DNA from: an uncultured Eubacterium sp. | GTDB lineage: Bacteria; Bacillota; Clostridia; Oscillospirales; Acutalibacteraceae | Length of the DNA stretch: 64,000 bases | NCBI GenBank assembly: GCA_934512155.1 | Contig: CAKSWS010000005.1 | Span: forward strand, 1 to 64,000 | Direction of reading: 5' to 3' | Shown here: positions 8,317-16,567 of the stretch, one piece after another | Layout of the letters: every line of letters starts with the position of its first letter | Position numbering within the stretch: position 1 is the stretch's first letter | Notes under the pieces: generated by a model | What the model saw: the letters and a program-made list of their open reading frames with translations, nothing else | Told to the model about the DNA's origin: nothing | The model's database searches: none | Program-made: the position numbers and the translations under genes

Positions 8317-9933
8317 ATGAAAAAAGCAAAGTACATTTTTGTAACAGGCGGCGTTGTAAGCGGTCTTGGCAAGGGAATTACTGCGGCATCTCTTGGCAGG
8401 CTTTTAAAGGCAAGAGGGCTTAAAGTAACGGCACAAAAGCTTGACCCCTATCTTAATGTAGATCCCGGCACAATGAATCCGGTTCAGCACGGCGAAGTTT
8501 TTGTTACCGATGACGGTGCCGAAACAGACCTTGATTTGGGACATTATGAAAGATTTATTGATGAATCTCTTTCTCAAAATTCAAATCTTACCTCGGGCAG
8601 AGTTTATTGGAAAGTAATTTCAGATGAACGCAAGGGTGTTTACGGCGGTCAAACAATTCAAATTATTCCACACGTTACAAATGAAATCAAAAAATCCATT
8701 GCCCGTAATGCGGAAACGGGAGCAGATGTTTGCTTTGTTGAAATAGGCGGCACAATAGGCGACATTGAAAGCCAACCGTTTTTAGAGGCAATTCGCCAAT
8801 TTTCTGTGGAATACGGCAGAGAAAACTGCCTTTTTGTTCACGTTACTCTTGTTCCTTACCTTGCGGCTTCCGATGAACTTAAATCAAAGCCCACCCAGCA
8901 TAGTGTTAAGGAAATGCTTTCCTTGGGTATTCAGCCGGATATTATTGTGTGCAGAACAGAACATCCTCTTAATGACGATATTAGAAATAAAATTGCTCTT
9001 TTCTGCAATGTGGGCAAGGAATGCGTTATTGAAAACAATAACTGCGATATTCTTTATGCCGTTCCTATGATGCTTAAAAATGAAGGGCTTGATTCCGTTG
9101 TTATTAAAAAGCTTGGTCTTGAATGCAGCGAGCCTGATTTAACGGATTGGCAGGCTATGCTTGACGCTTTGCGTACGCCGGTTCAAACGGTTAAAATTGC
9201 AATGGTTGGCAAATATGTTGAGTTGCACGACAGTTATATTTCCGTTAATGAAGCTTTAAAGCACGGCGGAATCGAAACTCACTCTGCTGTTGATATTCAT
9301 TGGATAGACAGCGAAAGCCTTGAGGGTGAAAATGTTAATTTAGATAAAATTTTAGGCGATATGGACGGAATTCTTGTTCCGGGCGGCTTTGGCAGCAGGG
9401 GCATTGAGGGTAAAATTAAAGCCTGCAATTATGCAAGAACAAATAATATTCCGTATCTTGGTATTTGCCTTGGTATGCAAATTGCAATTATTGAATTTGC
9501 AAGAGATGTTTTAGGTTTAAGCGGTGCAAATTCCGCTGAAATAAATCCCGAAACACCGTACCCCGTTATTGACATCTTGCCTGAACAAAAGGACGTTACC
9601 GATATGGGCGGCACAATGCGCCTTGGTCAATATCCGTGTGCATTAAATCCGGAATCAAAATCCTATGCTCTTTACGGTGCTTCAATGATTTACGAACGCC
9701 ACAGACACAGATATGAAGTTAATAACGATTACAGAAACGATTTGCTTGCCGGCGGTATGATTTTTGCCGGCACTTCACCTGATAATCATATTGTTGAAAT
9801 GGTTGAAATTCCAAATCATCCTTGGTTTGTTGCTTGCCAGTTCCACCCTGAATTTAAGAGCAGGCCAAATAAACCGCATCCGCTTTTCCGTGGCTTTGTA
9901 ACCGCAGCGGCAAACAGACACAAGGAAAAGTAA
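8317..9933 (+). CDS. pyrG: CTP synthase
   Basis: 538 residues, full length. It makes CTP from UTP, ATP and glutamine in the cytoplasm, the last step of pyrimidine nucleotide synthesis. The amidoligase domain begins with [17 protein letters not shown] (P-loop). The C-terminal class I glutamine amidotransferase domain has the nucleophile C384 in GICLGMQ and the His-Glu pair in FHPEF. AAGGAGG lies eight bases before the ATG. In Bacillus and Lactococcus pyrG is controlled by CTP-sensing attenuation near the 5' end of its own leader. Here the only leader terminator lies before the upstream DUF1846 gene, and the transcript start does not begin with the GGG run that the Bacillus mechanism needs. Confidence 0.97.
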   Translation: MKKAKYIFVTGGVVSGLGKGITAASLGRLLKARGLKVTAQKLDPYLNVDPGTMNPVQHGEVFVTDDGAETDLDLGHYERFIDESLSQNSNLTSGRVYWKVISDERKGVYGGQTIQIIPHVTNEIKKSIARNAETGADVCFVEIGGTIGDIESQPFLEAIRQFSVEYGRENCLFVHVTLVPYLAASDELKSKPTQHSVKEMLSLGIQPDIIVCRTEHPLNDDIRNKIALFCNVGKECVIENNNCDILYAVPMMLKNEGLDSVVIKKLGLECSEPDLTDWQAMLDALRTPVQTVKIAMVGKYVELHDSYISVNEALKHGGIETHSAVDIHWIDSESLEGENVNLDKILGDMDGILVPGGFGSRGIEGKIKACNYARTNNIPYLGICLGMQIAIIEFARDVLGLSGANSAEINPETPYPVIDILPEQKDVTDMGGTMRLGQYPCALNPESKSYALYGASMIYERHRHRYEVNNDYRNDLLAGGMIFAGTSPDNHIVEMVEIPNHPWFVACQFHPEFKSRPNKPHPLFRGFVTAAANRHKEK

Positions 9934-9946
9934 TTAATTTCGTTTT

Positions 9947-10042
9947 TCTTGTTAAAGAAGAACGTCAGTGTAGTGCCTTCCTTTCACAAGGGGGACTAAA
10001 TATATAGAGTAAAAGCCTCCCTTGTCAAAGGGAGGGGGGCTT
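9947..10042. repeat. Degenerate MITE/REP-like copy plus palindromic half-element
   Basis: TTCTTGTTAAAGAAGAACGTCAGTG followed by TTCCTTTCACAAGGGGGACT (to 9998) looks like a decayed element. A second palindrome at 10013-10042 (AAGCCTCCC with GGGAGGGGGGCTT around TTGTCAAA) can form a strong hairpin and may terminate pyrG transcription. Nothing else is visible in the gap before 10097. Confidence 0.55.
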
Positions 10043-10096
10043 ATATGTTATGATAAAAAACAAGGCGGCAATCATTACAAATAATAAAAAGTTAAA

Positions 10097-11425
10097 ATGA
10101 AAAACATTGATTTAACAACAGGAAGCATAACTAAAAAGCTGTGGATTTTTTCATTGCCCCTTATGCTGGGAAATGTTTTGCAACAATTTTATAATTTGGC
10201 AGACACTTGGGTTGTAGGCAGGTTTATAGGTTCAAACGCTTTGGCGGCGGTTGGTTCTTCTTATACGCTTATGACCTTTTTAAATTCTGTTATTATAGGT
10301 TTGTGCCTTGGTGCAGGAACCTTTTTTTCTGTTGCCTTGGGGCAAAAAGATTTAAAAAAAATTAAAAACGGCAAGTTTATTTCTCTTGTTATTATCGGCA
10401 CTCTTTCTTTGATTACGGGTGCCGTTGTTTATTTTGGCTGGCGTGGCATAATCGGTTTAATGCAAATTCCATCGGAACTTTTTGAAATTACAGGCGAATA
10501 TTTGGCGTGTGTTTCATTTGGTGTTTTTGCGTTGTTTATTTATAATTATTACGCTTGTTTTTTGCGTGGAATCGGCAACAGCGGCACTCCTCTTATTTTT
10601 CTTGGGGTAAGCGTTGTGCTTAACATTGGGCTTGATTTTTATTTTGTTGCCGTTTTAGGCAGCGGAATAAAAGGTGCGGCGGTTGCCACTGTAATTTCTC
10701 AATATATTGCCGGTGTGGGCATTGCTGTGTATTCTTTTGTAAAATATCCCCGGTTTCGTGTGGGTAAGGCAGACATTTCCTTTAATTCGGAAACATTAAA
10801 AAGCATTGCTTCACTTTCCGGATTTACTTGTTTACAGCAGTCTGTAATGAATTTTGGCATTTTGGCTGTGCAGGGAATTGTAAACAGTTTTGGTGCAGCC
10901 GTAATGTCTGCATTTGCGGTGGCTGTTAAAATAGATACGGTGGCTTATATGCCTGTGCAGGATTTCGGCAACGGATTCTCAACATTTGTTGCTCAAAATT
11001 ACGGTGCCAAAAATCCTCAAAGAATAAAAACGGGAATAAAGCAGTCTGTTATAAGTGTGGCGCTGTTTTGCGTTGCTATAAGCACGGTTGTGTGTGTTTT
11101 TGCCCCATGGTTTATGAAAATATTTATTAGTTCGTCAGAAAGTGAAATAATTGAAATAGGCGTTAAATATTTGCGAATTGAGGGCGTTTTTTACTTGGGA
11201 ATCGGCATTTTGTTTATGCTTTACGGTTATTTTCGTGCTGTGGATAAGCCTGTGGTTTCCGTTGTTTTAACGGTTATTTCTTTAGGTACCCGTGTGCTTT
11301 TGGCGGCGGTTTTGTCTAAAATCAGCTCTGTTGGCGTAATCGGCATTTGGGTAAGCATTCCCATCGGTTGGTTTTTGGCAGATATTGCAGGTGTTGTTTT
11401 AATGAAAAAAATCAAACAATTTTGA
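10097..11425 (+). CDS. MATE family efflux transporter
   Basis: 442 residues with about twelve hydrophobic segments in two similar halves; the opening LTTGSITKKLWIFSLPLMLGN and the FYNLADTWVVGRF segment in helix 1-2 are typical of MATE proteins. These export drugs or small metabolites across the cytoplasmic membrane in exchange for Na+ or H+. The ribosome-binding site is weak (AAAAAGTTAAA before the ATG). A methyltransferase gene begins seven bases after the stop, so the two may be co-transcribed. A second MATE protein is encoded at 53468-54850 with low resemblance, so this is not a recent duplicate. Substrate unknown. Confidence 0.92.
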   Translation: MKNIDLTTGSITKKLWIFSLPLMLGNVLQQFYNLADTWVVGRFIGSNALAAVGSSYTLMTFLNSVIIGLCLGAGTFFSVALGQKDLKKIKNGKFISLVIIGTLSLITGAVVYFGWRGIIGLMQIPSELFEITGEYLACVSFGVFALFIYNYYACFLRGIGNSGTPLIFLGVSVVLNIGLDFYFVAVLGSGIKGAAVATVISQYIAGVGIAVYSFVKYPRFRVGKADISFNSETLKSIASLSGFTCLQQSVMNFGILAVQGIVNSFGAAVMSAFAVAVKIDTVAYMPVQDFGNGFSTFVAQNYGAKNPQRIKTGIKQSVISVALFCVAISTVVCVFAPWFMKIFISSSESEIIEIGVKYLRIEGVFYLGIGILFMLYGYFRAVDKPVVSVVLTVISLGTRVLLAAVLSKISSVGVIGIWVSIPIGWFLADIAGVVLMKKIKQF

Positions 11426-11432
11426 TTTTGAT

Positions 11433-12194
11433 GTGTTTGCAGTGAATGAAAATAAGTTCGACAAAAAGGGCAGTGTTTACAGTAAGTACAGACCGGGTTA
11501 TCCTGCTGCTCTTTTTGAATATTTAACAAAGAAAAATATAATTTCCGCTGAAAGTATTTGTGCCGATATTGGCGCAGGTACAGGGATTTTTACAAAATCA
11601 CTTTCACATTATGCAGGCAGTGTTTTTGCTGCAGAGCCAAATGAGAATATGCTTTTTGCGGCAAAAAATTATTTGCAGGGTATAAACAATGTAACGTTAA
11701 TAAATTCTAATGCGGAAAACACAAAATTGCCTTCAAACAGCATTGATGTTGTTTTTGCCGCCCAGTCTTTTCATTGGTTTGATAAAAATAAATTTCGCAG
11801 TGAATGTAAAAGAATTTTAAAGCCCGGCGGAATGGTTGTGCTTGTTTGGAACAACCGTGAGGAAGAGCAACCCTTGATGATTGAAAATTTTAAGATTAAC
11901 CAAAAGTTTTGCCACGATTTTAAAGGTTTTTCAAAAGGCTTACATTTGGCAAATGAATCATTGTTTTGTGATTTTTTTAACGGCGAATTTGAAGCAAAAA
12001 CATTTAAAAACCCTATTAAATATAATGAGGATGAATTTATAGGCAGAAACTGCTCGTCATCTTATGCCCCCGTTAAGGGTGATGAAAATTTTAACGGTTA
12101 TGTTGTTGCTTTAAAGGATTTGTTTTTGCACTTTAATCAAAACGGTACTGTGGACTACCCTTATGAAACAGTTTGCTATATCGGCAGTGTGTAA
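11433..12194 (+). CDS. Class I SAM-dependent methyltransferase
   Basis: 253 residues. Motif I is ADIGAGTGIFTKSL near residue 44-57, with acidic motif II (AAEPNENML) and motif III around VVFAAQSFHWFD and LKPGGMVVLVWNNRE. This is the Methyltransf_11/25 fold used for small molecules and lipids. The FHWFD segment is frequent in a subgroup of poorly characterised enzymes. The start lacks a clear ribosome site and lies seven bases after the MATE stop, suggesting coupled translation. Substrate not predictable; a link to the exporter is positional only. Confidence 0.87.
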   Translation: MFAVNENKFDKKGSVYSKYRPGYPAALFEYLTKKNIISAESICADIGAGTGIFTKSLSHYAGSVFAAEPNENMLFAAKNYLQGINNVTLINSNAENTKLPSNSIDVVFAAQSFHWFDKNKFRSECKRILKPGGMVVLVWNNREEEQPLMIENFKINQKFCHDFKGFSKGLHLANESLFCDFFNGEFEAKTFKNPIKYNEDEFIGRNCSSSYAPVKGDENFNGYVVALKDLFLHFNQNGTVDYPYETVCYIGSV

Positions 12195-12231
12195 ATATGT
12201 GAAAATATATTAATAATGTATTAACGATTTG

Positions 12232-12260
12232 TTGACACAGTTTAGTATATGTTATATAAT
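12232..12260 (+). promoter_or_regulatory. Consensus promoter of the SLH surface-protein gene
   Basis: TTGACA (12232-12237), 17 bases, TATAAT (12255-12260): a perfect match to the housekeeping consensus, expected for an abundant surface protein. Start predicted near 12267. Confidence 0.85.
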
Positions 12261-12343
12261 TTATTTGAATATTATGCATTTTTTTTGGTGAATTGTTATA
12301 TGTAGTTGCTTTGTTTACAAAAAATGCAGTGTATTCAAATAAA
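12260..12343 (+). promoter_or_regulatory. Long leader stem-loop before the SLH surface-protein gene
   Basis: TTTATTTGAATA (12260-12271) pairs with TATTCAAATAAA (12332-12343), and TGCATTTTTT (12275-12284) pairs with AAAAAATGCA (12319-12328). A 3x3 internal loop and a 34-base apical loop complete it. The predicted transcript would begin inside the 5' arm, so its 5' end would be base-paired. The ribosome site at 12350-12355 stays outside the stem. Confidence 0.7.
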
Positions 12344-12365
12344 TATATAAAGGGGAACTGTGAAA

Positions 12366-15300
12366 ATGTTTAAAAAAACAGTCAGCTTGCTGCTGTCGCT
12401 TGTAATGCTTTTAAGTATTACGGCAAACATTAATGTGGCGGCGTTTGCGGCAGATGAAGATGCGGTTGAAAGTATTTCATACACATGTGCAAAACCGTAT
12501 GAAATTGTTGAAAACACAAGTGGTCGATGGGTAACAAAGCCGGAGGGCGGCAAAATTTTCAGTTACAATGTTCCGCTTATTTATAAGGATGGCGACATTT
12601 TAACCGTAACTTATGAATCCGGCAAAACGGTTGATTTTGTTTGTGAAAATTCCGATGATGTAGGTGTTTTTGTATCTAAAGACGGAGAAACGATTTCAAC
12701 GGAGTCGTTGACTGATTTCGCTTACAATACATATTGGACAATCGGCGGAGATAATTATATAAATATTTCCTATTCTAACGCTCAAACACAAGTTAAAATT
12801 TATATAGTTGAAAATCCTGTTAAATCTGTTCGTTTTATTCAAAACAAACCTGTTGAAGTATGGGAAAACAGTAACGGTTACTATGAAACAGACAGTTCTA
12901 ATAATGAATTTTTCTACTATAACTATAATTTGTTTAATGATGCAACCTTTATTGTTGATTATAAAGACGGTACACAAAAAACTTTTACAGGTTTAGATTA
13001 TGACGGCAATTTAGATGTTTCCACAACCGATAATCAATACAGCACGCATTGGACGGTGGGTAATACTTATAATGTTACCGTTAATGTTAGCGGCTATGAA
13101 TGTAATGCGTTGGTTTCTGTTATTAAAAATCCGGTTAAGTCGGTTTCTATAGAACTTGCAACGCCTTATGAAATTTTGGAACATTCAAAAGGCTATAACG
13201 ATGGTGAAAACGGCTGGCATTATAATTCCCTTAGGTTCAGAGAAGGCGACGCAATTAGTATTGAATTTAACGATAATACTTCTAAAAAATTCTTTTATAA
13301 CAATGAAAGTTGGGGCTTTTACTCTGAAGACAATGAACATGCAGACGCATATATTAATGATTTCTTATTTGAGGGCATCGGCAACACATCTGCATATGTT
13401 GATGTTACTTACGGCCAAGGTTCGGTAAGAGTAAGTATTCCCGTATCAATTATTGAAAATCCCATAAAATCGTTTACGTTGACTTCCGTTAAACCTTATC
13501 AGATTAAAGAACGCACAAACGGTTATGAATATGACGGTCAATGGTGGTATTATCCGCCAAACTTTAATTTGGGCGATGTAATTACCGTTAATTATACAAA
13601 CGGCACAACAGAAGATTTTACATATACAAGTGATGATTATTGTTTTGTTAATTCAAATGATGAATCTTTAGATGTATACAGAAGCGAATTTACACTTGAC
13701 GGTGTTGGTGAAACAACATTTACCGTCAGCCTTTATGGTTATGGCGTTGAAACAGAAGTTCCTGTAACTGTTATTGAAAATCCTGTTGAATCAATTACAT
13801 TTACTCCGGTAAAGCCATATGAAATTATTGAAAATTCAAACGGCTATGAAGATTCCGACGGAAATTGGCAGTATGATGCACCTTATTTCAATAAAGGCGA
13901 TGTACTTACCGTTTATTATAAAAACGGCACAACAGATGATTTTGTGTACGATAATAACGGCTTTACAAATTCAACCGGTGAAACGATATATGCTAACAGA
14001 TACGATTTTGAATTTAACGGCGTTGGCGAAACATCGTTTTCAATTAAGATTGAAGATTATGATGTTAGAATTGACATTCCTGTAACTATTATTGAAAATC
14101 CTGTAAAATCATTTACATTAACTTCCGTAAAGCCTTATGAGGTTGTAAAAAATACAAACGGTTACAGCACTGAAGACGGATGGAAATATGATTCTCTTAA
14201 TTTTAATGACGGCGATGTAATTACCGTTAATTATACAAACGGCACAAAAGATACTTTTACTTCTTTTGAAAATAGGTTTGAAAACTCAAAGGGCGAAGAA
14301 TTATCTGTTTCAGCTGATAGGTTTGTTTTAAACGGTGTGGGCAAAACAACATTTACCGTCAGTCTTGACGATTACGGCAAAAAAATAGAAGTTCCCGTAA
14401 CAGTTGTTGAAAGCCCTGTAAAATCTGTTTCATTTACACCGGTAAAACCTTTTGAAATCGTTCAAGGCACAAAGGGATATGACAGAGACGGCGAATGGTT
14501 TTATTATGTTCCCGAATTTAATGAAGGCGATGTAATTACTCTTGAATACACAAACGGCACAAGTGAAAAATATACCTACAATAAAACAGATTGGAGATTT
14601 TGCAATAAAAAGGGCAACATCTTAGACGTTTATGCCCAAGCATTTTCTTTTAACGGTGTGGGTAAAACGACATTTAATGTTTATTGCACTGATTACGGAA
14701 AAACTTGCAGCGTTCCTGTAACTATTATTGAAAACCCTGTTAAAAACGCTACGTTAACATCTGTAAAACCGTATAGTATTATTGAAAAAACAAACGGTTA
14801 TTATTCAGAGGGAGTTTGGTATTATCGCGGTAATGAATTTAATGAAGGCGATGTAATTACACTTGAATATAAAAACGGCAAAACAGAAAAATATATTTAT
14901 GCCGAAAACGGCGAGGATTGCGGATTCTTTAACAAAAACGGCGATGCATTGGAGTTTTATATAAAAAATGATAAAGCCACTCTTGAAGGAACAGGCACTG
15001 TTACATTTGGTTTGTGTCTTGCCGATTACGGCAATGTTATTGAATATTCCGCAAATATTGTTGAAAGTACGGTAGCTTCAATTTCTTATAAATCATTAAC
15101 AAATTTTGCAGATGTTGAGGGTGTAACAAATTCTATCGGCTATGACGGCGATTATTGGTATATTTCCGACGGCTATGTTAACAGCGGCGACGTTCTTACT
15201 TTAAACTATAAAAACGGAAAAACAGAGGAATATATTGCCGAATATAATGACGAATATGTTTTAGTATTTAAAACAAAAGACGGCAAGGTGCTTTCTGATG

Positions 15301-16448
15301 AAGCTGATTTTAAAATAGACACAGAGTACGGTGAAAATAATAAACGAATATTGGAAATCGGTTGTTACGGCTTAACGTTAAGTTTCCCTATAGCAAATGA
15401 AATTACAGTTAAATCTATAACATTTAATCCTTTAAAGCCTGTTTCTATTGTAGCAAGCAACGGTATCGAATCAAACCGCAACACTTGGTTAGACAGAAAC
15501 GGTAACGTTTACTATGGCACAGACTATAAATATGATTATGAAACCGATACCGTAATTAGTGAAATATTTAATGTTGGTGATAAGTTAACCGTTACATTCA
15601 GCAACGGTAAAACCGTAACTTACACTTATAAAGCAGAACGATTTGATGAATGCGGTTATATATTTACGGGTGTAGATAATTCGGAATTTCATGTCAGCAA
15701 CATAACAAGCAGTCAAAATGAACATCCTTGGGTAGTGGGCGGCAATAATTACTTTAATATTAATTTCAAAAATGCGTCTACCGCAAATATTCCCGTAACT
15801 ATCACGCCTGCACAGGGTGAGCATACTCATACTTGGAACTCAGGCGTAAAGCAGGCAGACGGATCAATTCTTTACACATGCACATCGTGCGGTGCAACAA
15901 AAACAGAAAAGCAAATGAATTTTGAAGATGTAACACCGGACAGATATTTTTATGAGCCAATAAAATGGGCGTATGATAATGATATAACGGTAGGAACATC
16001 ACCAACAAGATTCTCACCTGATGACGCATGCACACGTGCACAAATAGTAACATTTATATGGAGAGCAAAAGGTTGCCCTGAACCGAAAACAACAAAAAAT
16101 CCGTTTACAGACGTAACACCGGCAAATTATTTTTATAAAGCAGTGTTGTGGGCAGTGGAAAATGGAATAACTATAGGCACATCGTCAACTTTGTTTTCAC
16201 CAAATGCACCATGCACAAGGGCGCAGGCAGTAACGTTTATATGGCGTGCAGAAAATGAACCGTCAAGCACGGTGAAAAATCCGTTTACAGATGTAACGGC
16301 AGACAGATATTTTTATGCACCTGTTTTGTGGGCGCTTGAAAATGGAATAACAATCGGAACAAAGCCGACTCTTTTCTCACCAGACGCAACATGTACAAGA
16401 GCGCAAATAGTAACATTCCTATATCGTGATGTTGTTGGAAACGCTTAA
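12366..16448 (+). CDS. Secreted surface protein with ten Ig-like repeats and three C-terminal SLH domains
   Basis: 1,360 residues from the ATG at 12366 (a GTG six bases upstream is too close to the AAGGGG site). Residues 1 to about 29 form a Sec signal peptide ending AAFA-AD. Ten units of about 105-110 residues follow, each opening like VKSxTxTxVKPYEI and closing in PVTIIENP, which fits beta-sandwich modules. A linker with CTSCGATK follows. Three SLH domains, each with an FTDVTP- or FEDVTP-like start and a CTRAQIVTFIWR-like end, occupy the last 170 residues. SLH domains bind pyruvylated secondary wall polymer, so the protein should sit on the cell surface with the repeats as a stalk. No catalytic domain is seen. 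Codon choice changes abruptly at the SLH part. Confidence 0.9.
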   Translation: MFKKTVSLLLSLVMLLSITANINVAAFAADEDAVESISYTCAKPYEIVENTSGRWVTKPEGGKIFSYNVPLIYKDGDILTVTYESGKTVDFVCENSDDVGVFVSKDGETISTESLTDFAYNTYWTIGGDNYINISYSNAQTQVKIYIVENPVKSVRFIQNKPVEVWENSNGYYETDSSNNEFFYYNYNLFNDATFIVDYKDGTQKTFTGLDYDGNLDVSTTDNQYSTHWTVGNTYNVTVNVSGYECNALVSVIKNPVKSVSIELATPYEILEHSKGYNDGENGWHYNSLRFREGDAISIEFNDNTSKKFFYNNESWGFYSEDNEHADAYINDFLFEGIGNTSAYVDVTYGQGSVRVSIPVSIIENPIKSFTLTSVKPYQIKERTNGYEYDGQWWYYPPNFNLGDVITVNYTNGTTEDFTYTSDDYCFVNSNDESLDVYRSEFTLDGVGETTFTVSLYGYGVETEVPVTVIENPVESITFTPVKPYEIIENSNGYEDSDGNWQYDAPYFNKGDVLTVYYKNGTTDDFVYDNNGFTNSTGETIYANRYDFEFNGVGETSFSIKIEDYDVRIDIPVTIIENPVKSFTLTSVKPYEVVKNTNGYSTEDGWKYDSLNFNDGDVITVNYTNGTKDTFTSFENRFENSKGEELSVSADRFVLNGVGKTTFTVSLDDYGKKIEVPVTVVESPVKSVSFTPVKPFEIVQGTKGYDRDGEWFYYVPEFNEGDVITLEYTNGTSEKYTYNKTDWRFCNKKGNILDVYAQAFSFNGVGKTTFNVYCTDYGKTCSVPVTIIENPVKNATLTSVKPYSIIEKTNGYYSEGVWYYRGNEFNEGDVITLEYKNGKTEKYIYAENGEDCGFFNKNGDALEFYIKNDKATLEGTGTVTFGLCLADYGNVIEYSANIVESTVASISYKSLTNFADVEGVTNSIGYDGDYWYISDGYVNSGDVLTLNYKNGKTEEYIAEYNDEYVLVFKTKDGKVLSDEADFKIDTEYGENNKRILEIGCYGLTLSFPIANEITVKSITFNPLKPVSIVASNGIESNRNTWLDRNGNVYYGTDYKYDYETDTVISEIFNVGDKLTVTFSNGKTVTYTYKAERFDECGYIFTGVDNSEFHVSNITSSQNEHPWVVGGNNYFNINFKNASTANIPVTITPAQGEHTHTWNSGVKQADGSILYTCTSCGATKTEKQMNFEDVTPDRYFYEPIKWAYDNDITVGTSPTRFSPDDACTRAQIVTFIWRAKGCPEPKTTKNPFTDVTPANYFYKAVLWAVENGITIGTSSTLFSPNAPCTRAQAVTFIWRAENEPSSTVKNPFTDVTADRYFYAPVLWALENGITIGTKPTLFSPDATCTRAQIVTFLYRDVVGNA
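12468..15810 (+). repeat. Ten in-gene repeats of about 315-340 bp
   Basis: Unit starts lie near 12468, 12820, 13135, 13463, 13783, 14101, 14419, 14740, 15070 and 15409. Units 4 to 8 are the most alike (shared ATTATTGAAAATCCTGT and GGCGATGTAATTACCGTT strings). Units 1, 2, 9 and 10 are diverged, as expected if the array grew by internal duplication in its centre. Confidence 0.8.
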
Positions 16449-16454
16449 ACAGCA

Positions 16455-16487
16455 AAACTCCCTCTGTTAAAGAGGGAGTTTTTTTTA
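16455..16487 (+). terminator. Intrinsic terminator of the SLH gene
   Basis: AAACTCCCTCT pairs with AGAGGGAGTTT around GTTAA, then a T run. Stem and loop closely resemble the ends of the MITE/REP-like element. Confidence 0.9.
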
Positions 16488-16533
16488 CAAAACAAAATCA
16501 TATAACGCAATAATGGCAATTCGATTATAAAAA

Positions 16534-16562
16534 ATAAGTCCACCTTATTAAAGGGGACTTAT
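16534..16562 (-). terminator. Terminator of glmS built from a REP-like half-element
   Basis: ATAAGTCC (16534-16541) pairs with GGACTTAT (16555-16562), with inner CCTT/AAGG around ATTA. On the minus strand the hairpin is followed by TTTTTT, directly after the glmS stop. The AAGTCC...CCTTATTAAAGG core is the repeat-family core. Confidence 0.75.
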
Positions 16563-16567
16563 ATTTT

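Noticed and set aside
8317..9933. Bacillus-type poly-G/CTP reiterative control of pyrG
   Set aside because: No GGG run at the predicted start and no terminator between DUF1846 and pyrG.
12468..15810. Regular spaced repeats suggesting a CRISPR array
   Set aside because: The period is about 320 bases and the whole stretch is one open frame encoding protein repeats.
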